NCBI GenBank assembly: GCA_900546735.1
Contig: URDW01000032.1
Location: forward strand, 1 to 15,814
DNA from: an uncultured Oscillospiraceae bacterium
GTDB lineage: Bacteria > Bacillota > Clostridia > Oscillospirales > Acutalibacteraceae
Length of the DNA stretch: 15,814 nt
Reading direction: 5' to 3'
Shown: one piece after another, positions 7,089 through 13,120 of the stretch
How the letters are laid out: each line of letters starts with the position of its first letter
Numbering within the stretch: the stretch's first letter is position 1
The notes under the pieces: model-generated
What the model was told of the DNA's origin: nothing
Seen by the model: the letters and a program-made list of their open reading frames with translations, nothing else
Database searches by the model: none
Translations under genes and position numbers: made by a program

Positions 7089-8042
7089 ATGTATATTATG
7101 AAACTGAAGCCCGCGCTCAAAGACAACATATGGGGCGGCACAAGACTGAAAACCGAGTACAAAATGCAAACGGACCTGGACATTGTGGCCGAGGCCTGGA
7201 CACTGTCGTGCCACAAGGACGGCCCAAACACGGTGGAGAACGGCGAGTACGCCGGGCAGATCTTTCACGATGTGGTGGAAAACGCCGGGCGCGAAAAAAC
7301 AGCCGGTACAAAAGCGGCAGCATACCCGGACTTTCCGCTGCTCATCAAGCTGATCGATGCAAAGGACGACCTGTCCATCCAGGTACACCCGGACGATGAA
7401 TATGCCCGCGTACATGAACACGAATTCGGCAAAACCGAAATGTGGTATGTGATCGACGCACAGCCCGGTGCAAGCCTGATTTACGGGTTCAAAGACAAAA
7501 TCTCCAAAGAAGAATTTAAGGCGGCCATCGAAAACAACACCCTGCCCGAAGTGCTCAACAGCGTGCCGGTCAAAAAGGGCGATGTGTTTTTCATTGAAGC
7601 CGGCACGGTACACGCGATCGGCAAAGGCGTGTTTATCGCCGAGATCCAGCAAAATTCCAATTCGACCTACCGTGTTTACGACTACGGCCGGCTGGGCAAA
7701 GACGGCAAGCCGCGCGAGCTGCATGTGCAAAAAGCGCTGGACACGGCAAAAACCGAGCCGCCGAAATACCCCACGACCGCACAGGGCAGCGCCGAAAACG
7801 TACCCGGCGGGCAGAAAACGCTGCTGCGCAGCTGCGAACTTTTCACGGTGTACCACTGTGCGCTGAACGGCGCCATGGCGTTTACGGCAGACGAGGCCTC
7901 TTTTGTAAACGTGCTGGTGCTTGACGGCAGCGGCCAAATCGGCGACATGGACTTCCAAAAGGGCGACAGCTTTTTTGTGCCGGCAAATTTTGGAAAATTT
8001 GAAGTAAACGGACAGGCTGAACTGATCGTAACGACCATGTAA
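7089..8042 (+). CDS. manA: Mannose-6-phosphate isomerase, class I
   Basis: A 317-residue cupin-fold, zinc-dependent phosphomannose isomerase (mannose-6-P to fructose-6-P), cytosolic, linking mannose use and GDP-mannose supply to glycolysis. Visible hallmarks are the start region LKPALKDNIWGG, the zinc ligands Q98 and H100 in SIQVHPDDEYA, E117 in GKTEMWYV, and H175 in EAGTVHAIGKG. The catalytic-region block QQNSNSTYRVYDYGR follows. Length is typical of the short Firmicute form. The start is ATG 7089 with GGAG seven bases upstream; an in-frame ATG at 7098 would put that site too far away. It is divergent from the ABC-F operon and has its own promoter. It is followed after about 70 bases by a DUF378 gene on the same strand, which could be read through from it. 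No sugar transport genes lie nearby. Confidence 0.93.
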   Translation: MYIMKLKPALKDNIWGGTRLKTEYKMQTDLDIVAEAWTLSCHKDGPNTVENGEYAGQIFHDVVENAGREKTAGTKAAAYPDFPLLIKLIDAKDDLSIQVHPDDEYARVHEHEFGKTEMWYVIDAQPGASLIYGFKDKISKEEFKAAIENNTLPEVLNSVPVKKGDVFFIEAGTVHAIGKGVFIAEIQQNSNSTYRVYDYGRLGKDGKPRELHVQKALDTAKTEPPKYPTTAQGSAENVPGGQKTLLRSCELFTVYHCALNGAMAFTADEASFVNVLVLDGSGQIGDMDFQKGDSFFVPANFGKFEVNGQAELIVTTM

Positions 8043-8051
8043 GAAATTCTT

Positions 8052-8100
8052 CTGTATAAAATCATGCATACAGCACATACTACGAATGATTTTTATACAG
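8052..8100 (+). repeat. Imperfect inverted repeat before the DUF378 gene
   Basis: CTGTATAAAATCAT (8052-8065) is matched by the reverse complement of ATGATTTTTATACAG (8086-8100), with one extra base in the right arm and a 20-base loop. The right arm shares its last two bases with the AGGAG Shine-Dalgarno (8099-8103) of the next gene. No T-run follows, so it is not a normal terminator. It may be an operator dyad or an RNA hairpin that hides the ribosome site. Confidence 0.6.
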
Positions 8101-8111
8101 GAGATGAAAGC

Positions 8112-8321
8112 ATGAGAATCATAAACCGCATCGCCCTGATCCTGACGATCATCGGCGGCATCAACTGGGGCTCGATCGGCCTGTTTAAATTTGATATTGT
8201 CGCGTGGATCTGCGGCGGCCAAGACGCCGTTGTAGCCCGCATCATTTTTACACTGGTCGGCATTGCAGCCATTTGGTGTATTTCCCTGCTCTTTACACAC
8301 AACAAATTTGTAGAGGAATAA
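8112..8321 (+). CDS. DUF378 family small membrane protein
   Basis: A 69-residue protein matching the DUF378 (YuzA-like) pattern: a first membrane helix (IALILTIIGGINWGSIGLF) with the conserved GGINWG and G-L-F motifs, then F-D-I-V-A, a short polar loop with R, and a second helix (IIFTLVGIAAIWCISLLF). The function of this family is unknown. The start is ATG 8112, eight bases after AGGAG (8099-8103); an earlier ATG at 8064 is in frame but lies inside the inverted repeat and lacks a ribosome site. It follows manA on the same strand, and the inverted repeat at 8052-8100 may control its translation or transcription. A strong terminator follows the stop. Confidence 0.85.
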   Translation: MRIINRIALILTIIGGINWGSIGLFKFDIVAWICGGQDAVVARIIFTLVGIAAIWCISLLFTHNKFVEE

Positions 8322-8332
8322 AAAAATCCATG

Positions 8333-8371
8333 AAAAAGGCGGTGCAGCTTAAAACTGCACCGCCTTTTTTT
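8333..8371 (+). terminator. Strong terminator after DUF378, possibly bidirectional
   Basis: A fifteen-pair stem (8333-8347 with 8355-8369, GGCGGTGCAG core) with a seven-base loop, ending in seven T on the plus strand. The five A at the foot give TTTTT on the minus strand, so it could also stop transcription from the flavoprotein gene at 9068-8535. Confidence 0.9.
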
Positions 8372-8384
8372 GCAAAACACGCGC

Positions 8385-8501
8385 CTACCCAGCCGCACCT
8401 TTACCGTGCAGGAAGACCGTTTCTGCCGTTTTTTCTTTTCCCCAAAAGGGAAACGATGTGCGGCAAGCTACACAACCGCCGCACTTTTCAATGCCTGTCA
8501 T
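8385..8501 (-). CDS. Doubtful 38-residue ORF with CxxCxxC motif
   Basis: On the minus strand, ATG at 8501 opens 38 codons ending in TAG at 8387-8385, with the motif CGGCVAC near the start (Cys 7, 10 and 13) and then an uncharacterised polar tail. AGGAG touches the ATG directly, which is poor spacing. A TTG 21 bases upstream is in frame but has no Shine-Dalgarno. It lies 34 bases downstream of the stop of a cysteine-cluster flavoprotein gene. It could be a small metal-binding peptide, a gene remnant, or chance in a hairpin-rich gap. I do not recognise it. Confidence 0.2.
   Translation of the reverse strand: MTGIEKCGGCVACRTSFPFWGKEKTAETVFLHGKGAAG
8408..8439 (+). terminator. Possible second terminator-like hairpin
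   Basis: GCAGGAA (8408-8414) pairs with TTTCTGC (8420-8426) with one G-U pair and a five-base loop. Two bases later comes a six-T run, then CTTTT. It may be a backup terminator behind 8333-8371 or the 3' end of a short RNA. The rest of the gap 8440-8534 holds another 7-pair inverted repeat (GTGCGGC at 8458-8464 with GCCGCAC near 8478-8484) and a possible tiny minus-strand ORF. Confidence 0.35.
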
Positions 8502-8534
8502 CTCCTGAATTCTTACTTTCAAAAAACTTTACGC

Positions 8535-9068
8535 TTAACAATGGCGGCCCATATCGTAAGCCTTTTTTATGTATTTGGTATGCTCTACCTCGCCCTTCTG
8601 GTACACACCGCCGCCGCAAAGCACCCCACGCACCTGCGCGCCGGGCAGGCAGTCTGTAAAACCGCGCAGCGCATCGATCGTGCGCGCCATCGCTTTTTCA
8701 CCGGCGGCTGCCGTTGCGATAAAATAAAAATCTTTATTCTGGATCTGCGTATAGCGCGGAAGCGTGCGGTCGATCATCGTTTTCATTTGGCCGTCCATTG
8801 AATAAAAATAGACCGGCGTCGCCAGCACGATCACATCGGACGCGATCATTTTGTCCAAAAGTGCCGCCATGTCGTCTTTTTGCACGCATGTACCTGTGCC
8901 ACGACAGCCATAGCAGGCGCGGCAGGCGCCGATTCTCAGATCCTGCAGGTAGACTTTTTCCGCCGTGTGGCCGCTGTCCACAGTTCCGCGGATCAGCGCG
9001 TCACACAGCAAATCGGAATTGCCGCCGTGGCGCGGGCTGCCGGATATAACCAATATTTTTTTACCCAT
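8535..9068 (-). CDS. Iron-sulfur flavoprotein-like NAD(P)H-dependent FMN reductase
   Basis: A 177-residue flavodoxin-fold protein. The FMN phosphate loop is at the N-terminus (ISGSPRHGGNS, residues 8-18). A compact cysteine motif follows, C49-x2-C52-x2-C55-x5-C61, which fits the C-x2-C-x2-C-x4-7-C motif that binds a [4Fe-4S] cluster in Isf proteins. ATPVYFYSMDGQMKTMIDR is the second FMN-contacting loop with the dimer-forming region. Such proteins pass electrons between reduced carriers and FMN in anaerobes; the partner is unknown. The start is ATG 9068 with GAGGG eight bases upstream. It follows the lipoprotein flavodoxin gene on the same strand, but a hairpin (9109-9145) and a small palindrome (9087-9103) lie between them, so it may have its own control. 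A related plain flavodoxin-family reductase without a cluster is possible. Confidence 0.85.
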   Translation of the reverse strand: MGKKILVISGSPRHGGNSDLLCDALIRGTVDSGHTAEKVYLQDLRIGACRACYGCRGTGTCVQKDDMAALLDKMIASDVIVLATPVYFYSMDGQMKTMIDRTLPRYTQIQNKDFYFIATAAAGEKAMARTIDALRGFTDCLPGAQVRGVLCGGGVYQKGEVEHTKYIKKAYDMGRHC

Positions 9069-9086
9069 TTTATGTTCCCTCTTTCC

Positions 9087-9103
9087 GGTGCAAATGCTGC
9101 ACC
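9087..9103 (-). repeat. Palindrome in the leader of the FMN reductase gene
   Basis: GGTGCA (9087-9092), five bases, TGCACC (9098-9103): a perfect six-pair inverted repeat 18 bases upstream of the ATG at 9068 and just before its Shine-Dalgarno. It could be an operator or a leader hairpin. Confidence 0.45.
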
Positions 9104-9108
9104 TGTAT

Positions 9109-9145
9109 AAAAGGCATACCCGCTCGCGTCGGATATGCCTTTTTT
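9109..9145 (-). terminator. Hairpin terminator after the lipoprotein flavodoxin
   Basis: AAAAGGCATA (9109-9118) pairs with TATGCCTTTT (9134-9143), with a 15-base loop. On the minus strand it comes five bases after the flavodoxin stop and ends in TTTT, so it may stop or thin transcription into the next gene. The plus-strand T-run is longer. Confidence 0.65.
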
Positions 9146-9150
9146 AGCAT

Positions 9151-9798
9151 TTACAAATCGAGATCCGCGACCCATTCCTGCACATCCTCTTCAGACACAC
9201 TGGAACGGAAACGCTCGCCCTCCAGCCAGGTGCCGGTGCCAGCCGCCTCTTCCAGCAGTTCGCCGCTTTCACCAAGGCCCGAGCTTGAAGAAGTACAAAA
9301 CGGAATGACCGTTTTGCCGGTAAAATCATTCGACTCTACAAAATCGTTGACCGGCCACGCGGCGATGCCCCACCAAATGGGATAGCCGATGAACACAGTG
9401 TCATACTGGTCCCAGTTGTCGACCGTATCGGCCTCAAGCTGCACATCGCGCGCATTTTCATTTTCGTATTCATAGACAACACGGCTGTCCTCATCCGTCC
9501 AGTCCAGGTCTGCATCCGTATAAGGATCGGCCGGTACCAGTTCAAACAAATCGCCGCCGGTCGCGTCGGCAATGTAATTCGCAGCCCTTTCGGTGTTGCC
9601 GGATGCCGAGAAGTAAACGACCAAAACATTGCTGCCGTCGCTGCTTTGCGGCTGCATTTCGTCAGAGGCGGCGCTGTCAGACGCTGACGGTGCAGAAGCC
9701 AGATCGGTTTCAGACGGTGTGTTGTCGGTGTTGCTGCTGCAGGCGGCAAAGCTGAACACAAGTACCAGCCCCAGCAAAAGTGCGGTTAGTTTTTTCAT
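9151..9798 (-). CDS. Lipoprotein flavodoxin (Flavodoxin_4 type)
   Basis: A 215-residue protein. It has a lipoprotein signal (MKK, a hydrophobic core to residue 17, lipobox F-A-A-C20), then a Ser/Asp/Thr-rich spacer (21-56), then a flavodoxin domain. The FMN phosphate loop is SASGNT (64-69). GYPIWWGIAAWP is the aromatic FMN-binding loop, and PFCTSSSSGLGES the third FMN contact region. It should be anchored outside the membrane by Cys20 and carry electrons there; partners are unknown. The start is ATG 9798 with GGAG (9810-9807) eight bases upstream. A longer reading from 9825 overlaps the previous gene and hides the signal peptide. It starts 14 bases after the stop of the alcohol dehydrogenase, so co-transcription is likely, and a hairpin follows its stop. 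Confidence 0.88.
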   Translation of the reverse strand: MKKLTALLLGLVLVFSFAACSSNTDNTPSETDLASAPSASDSAASDEMQPQSSDGSNVLVVYFSASGNTERAANYIADATGGDLFELVPADPYTDADLDWTDEDSRVVYEYENENARDVQLEADTVDNWDQYDTVFIGYPIWWGIAAWPVNDFVESNDFTGKTVIPFCTSSSSGLGESGELLEEAAGTGTWLEGERFRSSVSEEDVQEWVADLDL

Positions 9799-9812
9799 TT
9801 TAACTGCTCCTT

Positions 9813-10985
9813 TCAGGCATAGCATTCACGAAAGATCTGCAGGATCTCGTCGTGTGTCATAGGTTTATAGCTGCCGGCTGAAATGCCGCAGGAATCTGCA
9901 ATCTCTTTCAGCGCGCTTTCATCAGTAAGCCCAAGCTCCTGCAGCGTCGTGGGCAGACCGATTTCACGAATAAATGCTGCCAGCGCCTCAATGCCGGCAA
10001 GCGCCAGCGATTCGTCGCTCTGGCCGTCGCGGGCAATGCCCCATACGTTTTCTGCGAAACGCACAAACTTGGGCAGACCCTCTTTGTAAATGTGGCGGTA
10101 GTAGACCGGGTGCAGCACCGCCAGGCCGCAGCCGTGGTTGCAGTTTGTGTAAGCGCCAAGCTGGTGTTCCATGTTGTGGCACTGGAAGTCGCACTTTTTG
10201 CCCATTTTGATCACGCGGTTTTCGGCCATCGTGGAATCCCACATCAAATTGGAGCGGGCTGTGTAATCCTGCGGGTCACGAATGGCGGCGCGCAGGTTGC
10301 GGACCACGCTTCGCATCAACGCTTCCATAATGTCGTCAGAAACGTTGTCTTCGTTCGGTTCGCTGAAATACGTTTCCATGATGTGGCTTAAAATGTCAAA
10401 GCCGCCGGAGATCATCTGCGCTTTCGGCACACTATAGGTATAAGTCGGGTCAAGCAGAGCAAACTGCGGGTTCAGCTGCGGATAATCGCGGCCGGTCTTG
10501 ACCTTTTTTTCTTCATTGGTAATCACGGCGCCGCCGTTGCACTCACTGCCGGTGCCGGCCACGGTTACAATGACGCCGAGCGGCAGGGGTTGCATGTCGA
10601 TCACGCCGGGACGCGCCCAAAAATCTTCCCATACATCGCCCTCATACCAAGCGGCCAGGGAAACAGCTTTGCAGCAGTCCATAACAGACCCGCCGCCGAC
10701 GGCCAAGATCATGTCTACATGATTTTCACGCGCGAGCTTTGCACCCTCCTGCACTTTTGCATAAGTTGGGTTGGCCATGATGCCGGAGAACTCCACGATC
10801 TTTTTCCCGGCAGCTTTCAAGACAGAAGTGACCTCGTCGTAAACGCTGTTTCGCTTGATGGAACCGCCACCGTAAGCCAGAAGGACCGTGTCGCCATACT
10901 GACCCGCAAGGCTTGTCAAATACTCTTTGACACAACCGCGGCCGAAATAGACCTTGGTTGCGTTTTGAAAAATAAAGTTGTTCAC
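9813..10985 (-). CDS. Iron-containing alcohol dehydrogenase (butanol dehydrogenase type)
   Basis: A 390-residue group III (Fe-dependent) alcohol dehydrogenase, YugJ/BdhA-like, interconverting aldehydes or ketones and alcohols with NAD(P)H in the cytosol. Cofactor-binding GGGS motifs are at 39-42 and 97-100 (VGGGSVMDCCK), and TVAGTGSE is at 141-148. The metal ligands expected from FucO are all present: D197 and H201 (FDILSH), H270 (CHNMEH) and H284 (CNHGCG), with H274 as the likely catalytic His. The start is GTG 10985, with AAGGAAG seven bases upstream and the usual family start (NNFIFQNATKVYFG). The frame is open further upstream, but that part overlaps the preceding hydrolase gene and is not family-like. 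It lies 91 bases downstream of a lipoprotein hydrolase, with only a weak TATAAA box in the gap and no terminator, and is followed by the flavodoxin gene. The substrate is unknown. Confidence 0.93.
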   Translation of the reverse strand: MNNFIFQNATKVYFGRGCVKEYLTSLAGQYGDTVLLAYGGGSIKRNSVYDEVTSVLKAAGKKIVEFSGIMANPTYAKVQEGAKLARENHVDMILAVGGGSVMDCCKAVSLAAWYEGDVWEDFWARPGVIDMQPLPLGVIVTVAGTGSECNGGAVITNEEKKVKTGRDYPQLNPQFALLDPTYTYSVPKAQMISGGFDILSHIMETYFSEPNEDNVSDDIMEALMRSVVRNLRAAIRDPQDYTARSNLMWDSTMAENRVIKMGKKCDFQCHNMEHQLGAYTNCNHGCGLAVLHPVYYRHIYKEGLPKFVRFAENVWGIARDGQSDESLALAGIEALAAFIREIGLPTTLQELGLTDESALKEIADSCGISAGSYKPMTHDEILQIFRECYA

Positions 10986-11076
10986 AAAAAAGCTTCCTTT
11001 CTGCATTGGTTTTAAATGGTTGCTGTTTATATTTTCGGACACAGCACAAACGCGCATCCGTTTTCGGCAAAATGTT

Positions 11077-12114
11077 TTACATCTGCGCCTGCCAGAATGC
11101 CACCGCCTGGTCCAGCCAGCCTTCGGCCACCGTGCCGCTGCCAATGCCAAAGCCGTGGGACAGACCGGGATAGTGGTGGAATTCGGTGGGAATGCCGAGT
11201 GCATCCAGCGCCTCTATGCGCCGCTGCATCGTATGCCAATTCGCAATGCCGTCTGCCTCACCGACACAGGCAAAGGTGGGCGGATCGTTTTGCGTATAAT
11301 CTGAATGGCCGGTATACTGCATGACAACGGCGCCGGGCCGCGGCACATCGTCACCGCCGAAGGCTGTCGGGCCATAGGAACCGAGCCACGCCGCCATGCG
11401 TCCGCCGGCAGAACCGCCCCACAAAGAATAGCCGTCTGTACTGACCTGCAGCTCGTCGGCATGTTCAAAAATAAAGCTAATGGCGCGCGCCAGGTCTTCA
11501 CACGCGGTCTGTGCGCCGGGGCGGTAGATAAGCGCAAACGCATTGTACCCTTTTTTGGACAACTCCAGCGCATGGGGAAAACTGTCCTGCATAGCACCCA
11601 CATACGCAAAGCCGCCGCCCGCATTGCACACGGCAAACCGCGCACCCGGCGTACCTTTAAAAAAGAACAGCCCCGTATCTTCCTTAGCCGGATCCTGCGC
11701 CTTTTCCTGCGGCGTATAAATGTCGTAAAAAACCGTGTCGCCGGCCGCAGCGTGCGCACGCACATAATTTGCGATTTCCACTGTTTTATCCGGGTCTATA
11801 TTGTTGTACCAGGTCAGAGAAAGCGTGCCGAGCGTATCTCCGCTCCAGTACCCTGCGTCGGCCGGGAACAACAGCCTGCCCCAATCGCCGAGCACCGGGT
11901 CCGCCATAACATCCGCAATGGGCGTATCCGCCGTATAGGCATTTGCCGGATCTTCCTGCTGCACTGAAGTTTCACCTCCGGACTGCCGGGTGACGCCGGC
12001 ATCTGTCTGGGCTGCGGCGCTGCAGCCGGCAAGGCACAGCAGTACACCGAGCACAGCGGCAAGAAAAATCTTTTTGTACACGTTTCTCACCACGCTTTCT
12101 CTTTCTGATTTCAT
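11077..12114 (-). CDS. Lipoprotein alpha/beta hydrolase (esterase/lipase-like)
   Basis: Up to 345 residues. It has a lipoprotein signal with lipobox L-A-G-C31, a Gln/Ser/Thr-rich spacer, then an alpha/beta-hydrolase domain (about 95-345). The oxyanion-hole segment is NAGGGFAYVG (from 164), the nucleophile elbow GGSAGG (233-238, Ser235), and the likely acid and base are D288 (GEADG) and H320 (LSHGFG). This order is typical of BD-FAE-like or acetylxylan/xylanase-type esterases, but the substrate is not shown. It would act at the outer face of the membrane. The start is unsure: ATG 12114 has no Shine-Dalgarno and lies three bases after a terminator T-run. GTG codons at 12090 and 12081 also keep the full signal peptide and have weak upstream purine tracts. 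It is first in a likely operon with the alcohol dehydrogenase and flavodoxin. Confidence 0.83.
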   Translation of the reverse strand: MKSERESVVRNVYKKIFLAAVLGVLLCLAGCSAAAQTDAGVTRQSGGETSVQQEDPANAYTADTPIADVMADPVLGDWGRLLFPADAGYWSGDTLGTLSLTWYNNIDPDKTVEIANYVRAHAAAGDTVFYDIYTPQEKAQDPAKEDTGLFFFKGTPGARFAVCNAGGGFAYVGAMQDSFPHALELSKKGYNAFALIYRPGAQTACEDLARAISFIFEHADELQVSTDGYSLWGGSAGGRMAAWLGSYGPTAFGGDDVPRPGAVVMQYTGHSDYTQNDPPTFACVGEADGIANWHTMQRRIEALDALGIPTEFHHYPGLSHGFGIGSGTVAEGWLDQAVAFWQAQM

Positions 12115-12117
12115 TAT

Positions 12118-12147
12118 AAAAAAACCGAGACTTCTTTTGAAGTCTCG
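12118..12147 (-). terminator. Terminator after the LysR gene, abutting the next gene
   Basis: A perfect nine-pair stem (CGAGACTTC 12126-12134, TTTT loop, GAAGTCTCG 12139-12147). On the minus strand it is followed by T7 (12124-12118). It lies 38 bases after the LysR stop and ends three bases before the ATG at 12114. Confidence 0.9.
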
Positions 12148-12184
12148 ATTTGTTACTCTGTATAAACCAAAAAGTTAACAGCAC

Positions 12185-13087
12185 CTAGGCGTCTTTAGCG
12201 GCAACGGCCATTTCGGCCGCGTGCAGAAAACGGCGCACCGTGTCGGACGGCTGCGGCGCGTGCAGCAGACCGAACGGGATCGTATAGTTCCACTCGACAG
12301 GCAGAATCTTCAAAAGCGGGTGCACATACCGCCAGTTTTCGATCGCCATCAGAACGCAGTTGTTGTTTTCACACTGGTTAAACGCGGCCACATCGTAAAA
12401 ATCAAAGTCCACAATGTGGATTTGAGGATGGTTCTTCCAAAGGTCATCGCGCAGCATGTCCACATAATGGCTCCAGTCGCGGCGCATCAGCATCAGATTT
12501 TCGCCGTAAAGGTCCCGGATCGTCAGTTTGTCTTTCTGCGCCAGGCGGTGATGGATGGAAACGGCGCAGCAGATCGGTTCGCGCGAGAGCGCAAGCCCGG
12601 CGCACCGGCGCAGGTTCAGCATCGTTTCATCAAAAATACCGGCGATCACATCGATGTTCTGCCCCAGGTTGCCAAGGATCTCACGAGCGTTTTCCGGCGT
12701 ATTTTCAAACGGGATCAACTGAAACTTGATGTTTGGACAGTATGTCTGCATTTTTGGCCAAAGATCTACCAGCACCTGCGCCGGCGTCATGGGTGAGGTG
12801 CCGATGCGGATGATCTCGCCGCTCTCCTGCATCGCGTTTCTGGCGCGCGTAACAGAATCACGGCAGTACTGGATGATGTACCTGGCATCCTGCACCAGTG
12901 ACTGCCCTGCTTTGGTCAGTACCAGGCCGCGGTGCGTGCGCACAAAAAGCTGCAAACCAAGCTTCTCCTCCAGCAGATTGATCTGCTTGATTACGGCCGG
13001 CGGCGAAATATAGAGCTTTTCGGCAGCTTTGTTAAAACTGCCCGATTCTGCCACACATAAAAACGTCTCCAACTGTGGATTATACAC
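12185..13087 (-). CDS. LysR-type transcriptional regulator
   Basis: A 300-residue LTTR. The winged HTH at residues 1-60 is standard: LETFLCVAESGSFNKAAEKL, then YISPPAVIKQINLLEEKLGLQLF, then the wing R-T-H-R-G-L-V-L-T-K-A-G. A linker helix follows, and from about residue 90 the effector-binding domain (IRIGTSPMTPAQVL onward). It would bind DNA as a tetramer and sense a small molecule, not identifiable here. The start is GTG 13087 with GAGGTG nine bases upstream, giving the usual MYNPQLETFL start. It begins 33 bases after the HSL-like hydrolase on the same strand, so the two are probably co-transcribed, unlike the common divergent LysR layout. A terminator follows. The lipoprotein hydrolase, dehydrogenase and flavodoxin genes just downstream are possible targets, by position only. 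Confidence 0.93.
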   Translation of the reverse strand: MYNPQLETFLCVAESGSFNKAAEKLYISPPAVIKQINLLEEKLGLQLFVRTHRGLVLTKAGQSLVQDARYIIQYCRDSVTRARNAMQESGEIIRIGTSPMTPAQVLVDLWPKMQTYCPNIKFQLIPFENTPENAREILGNLGQNIDVIAGIFDETMLNLRRCAGLALSREPICCAVSIHHRLAQKDKLTIRDLYGENLMLMRRDWSHYVDMLRDDLWKNHPQIHIVDFDFYDVAAFNQCENNNCVLMAIENWRYVHPLLKILPVEWNYTIPFGLLHAPQPSDTVRRFLHAAEMAVAAKDA

Positions 13088-13120
13088 GCCGGATTACACC
13101 TCACCAATTTCTGTTTTCGT

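Noticed and set aside
7065..8300. Long minus-strand open frame opposite manA and DUF378
   Set aside because: It spans two well-supported genes and the intergenic repeat, has no recognisable domain, and is a codon-bias shadow.
8372..8534. tRNA or known riboswitch in the gap after DUF378
   Set aside because: No cloverleaf, T-loop signature or recognisable aptamer core; only simple hairpins.
10986..11204. Longer N-terminus for the iron alcohol dehydrogenase
   Set aside because: The extra 73 codons overlap the preceding hydrolase gene, are not family-like, and the GTG at 10985 has a good Shine-Dalgarno.
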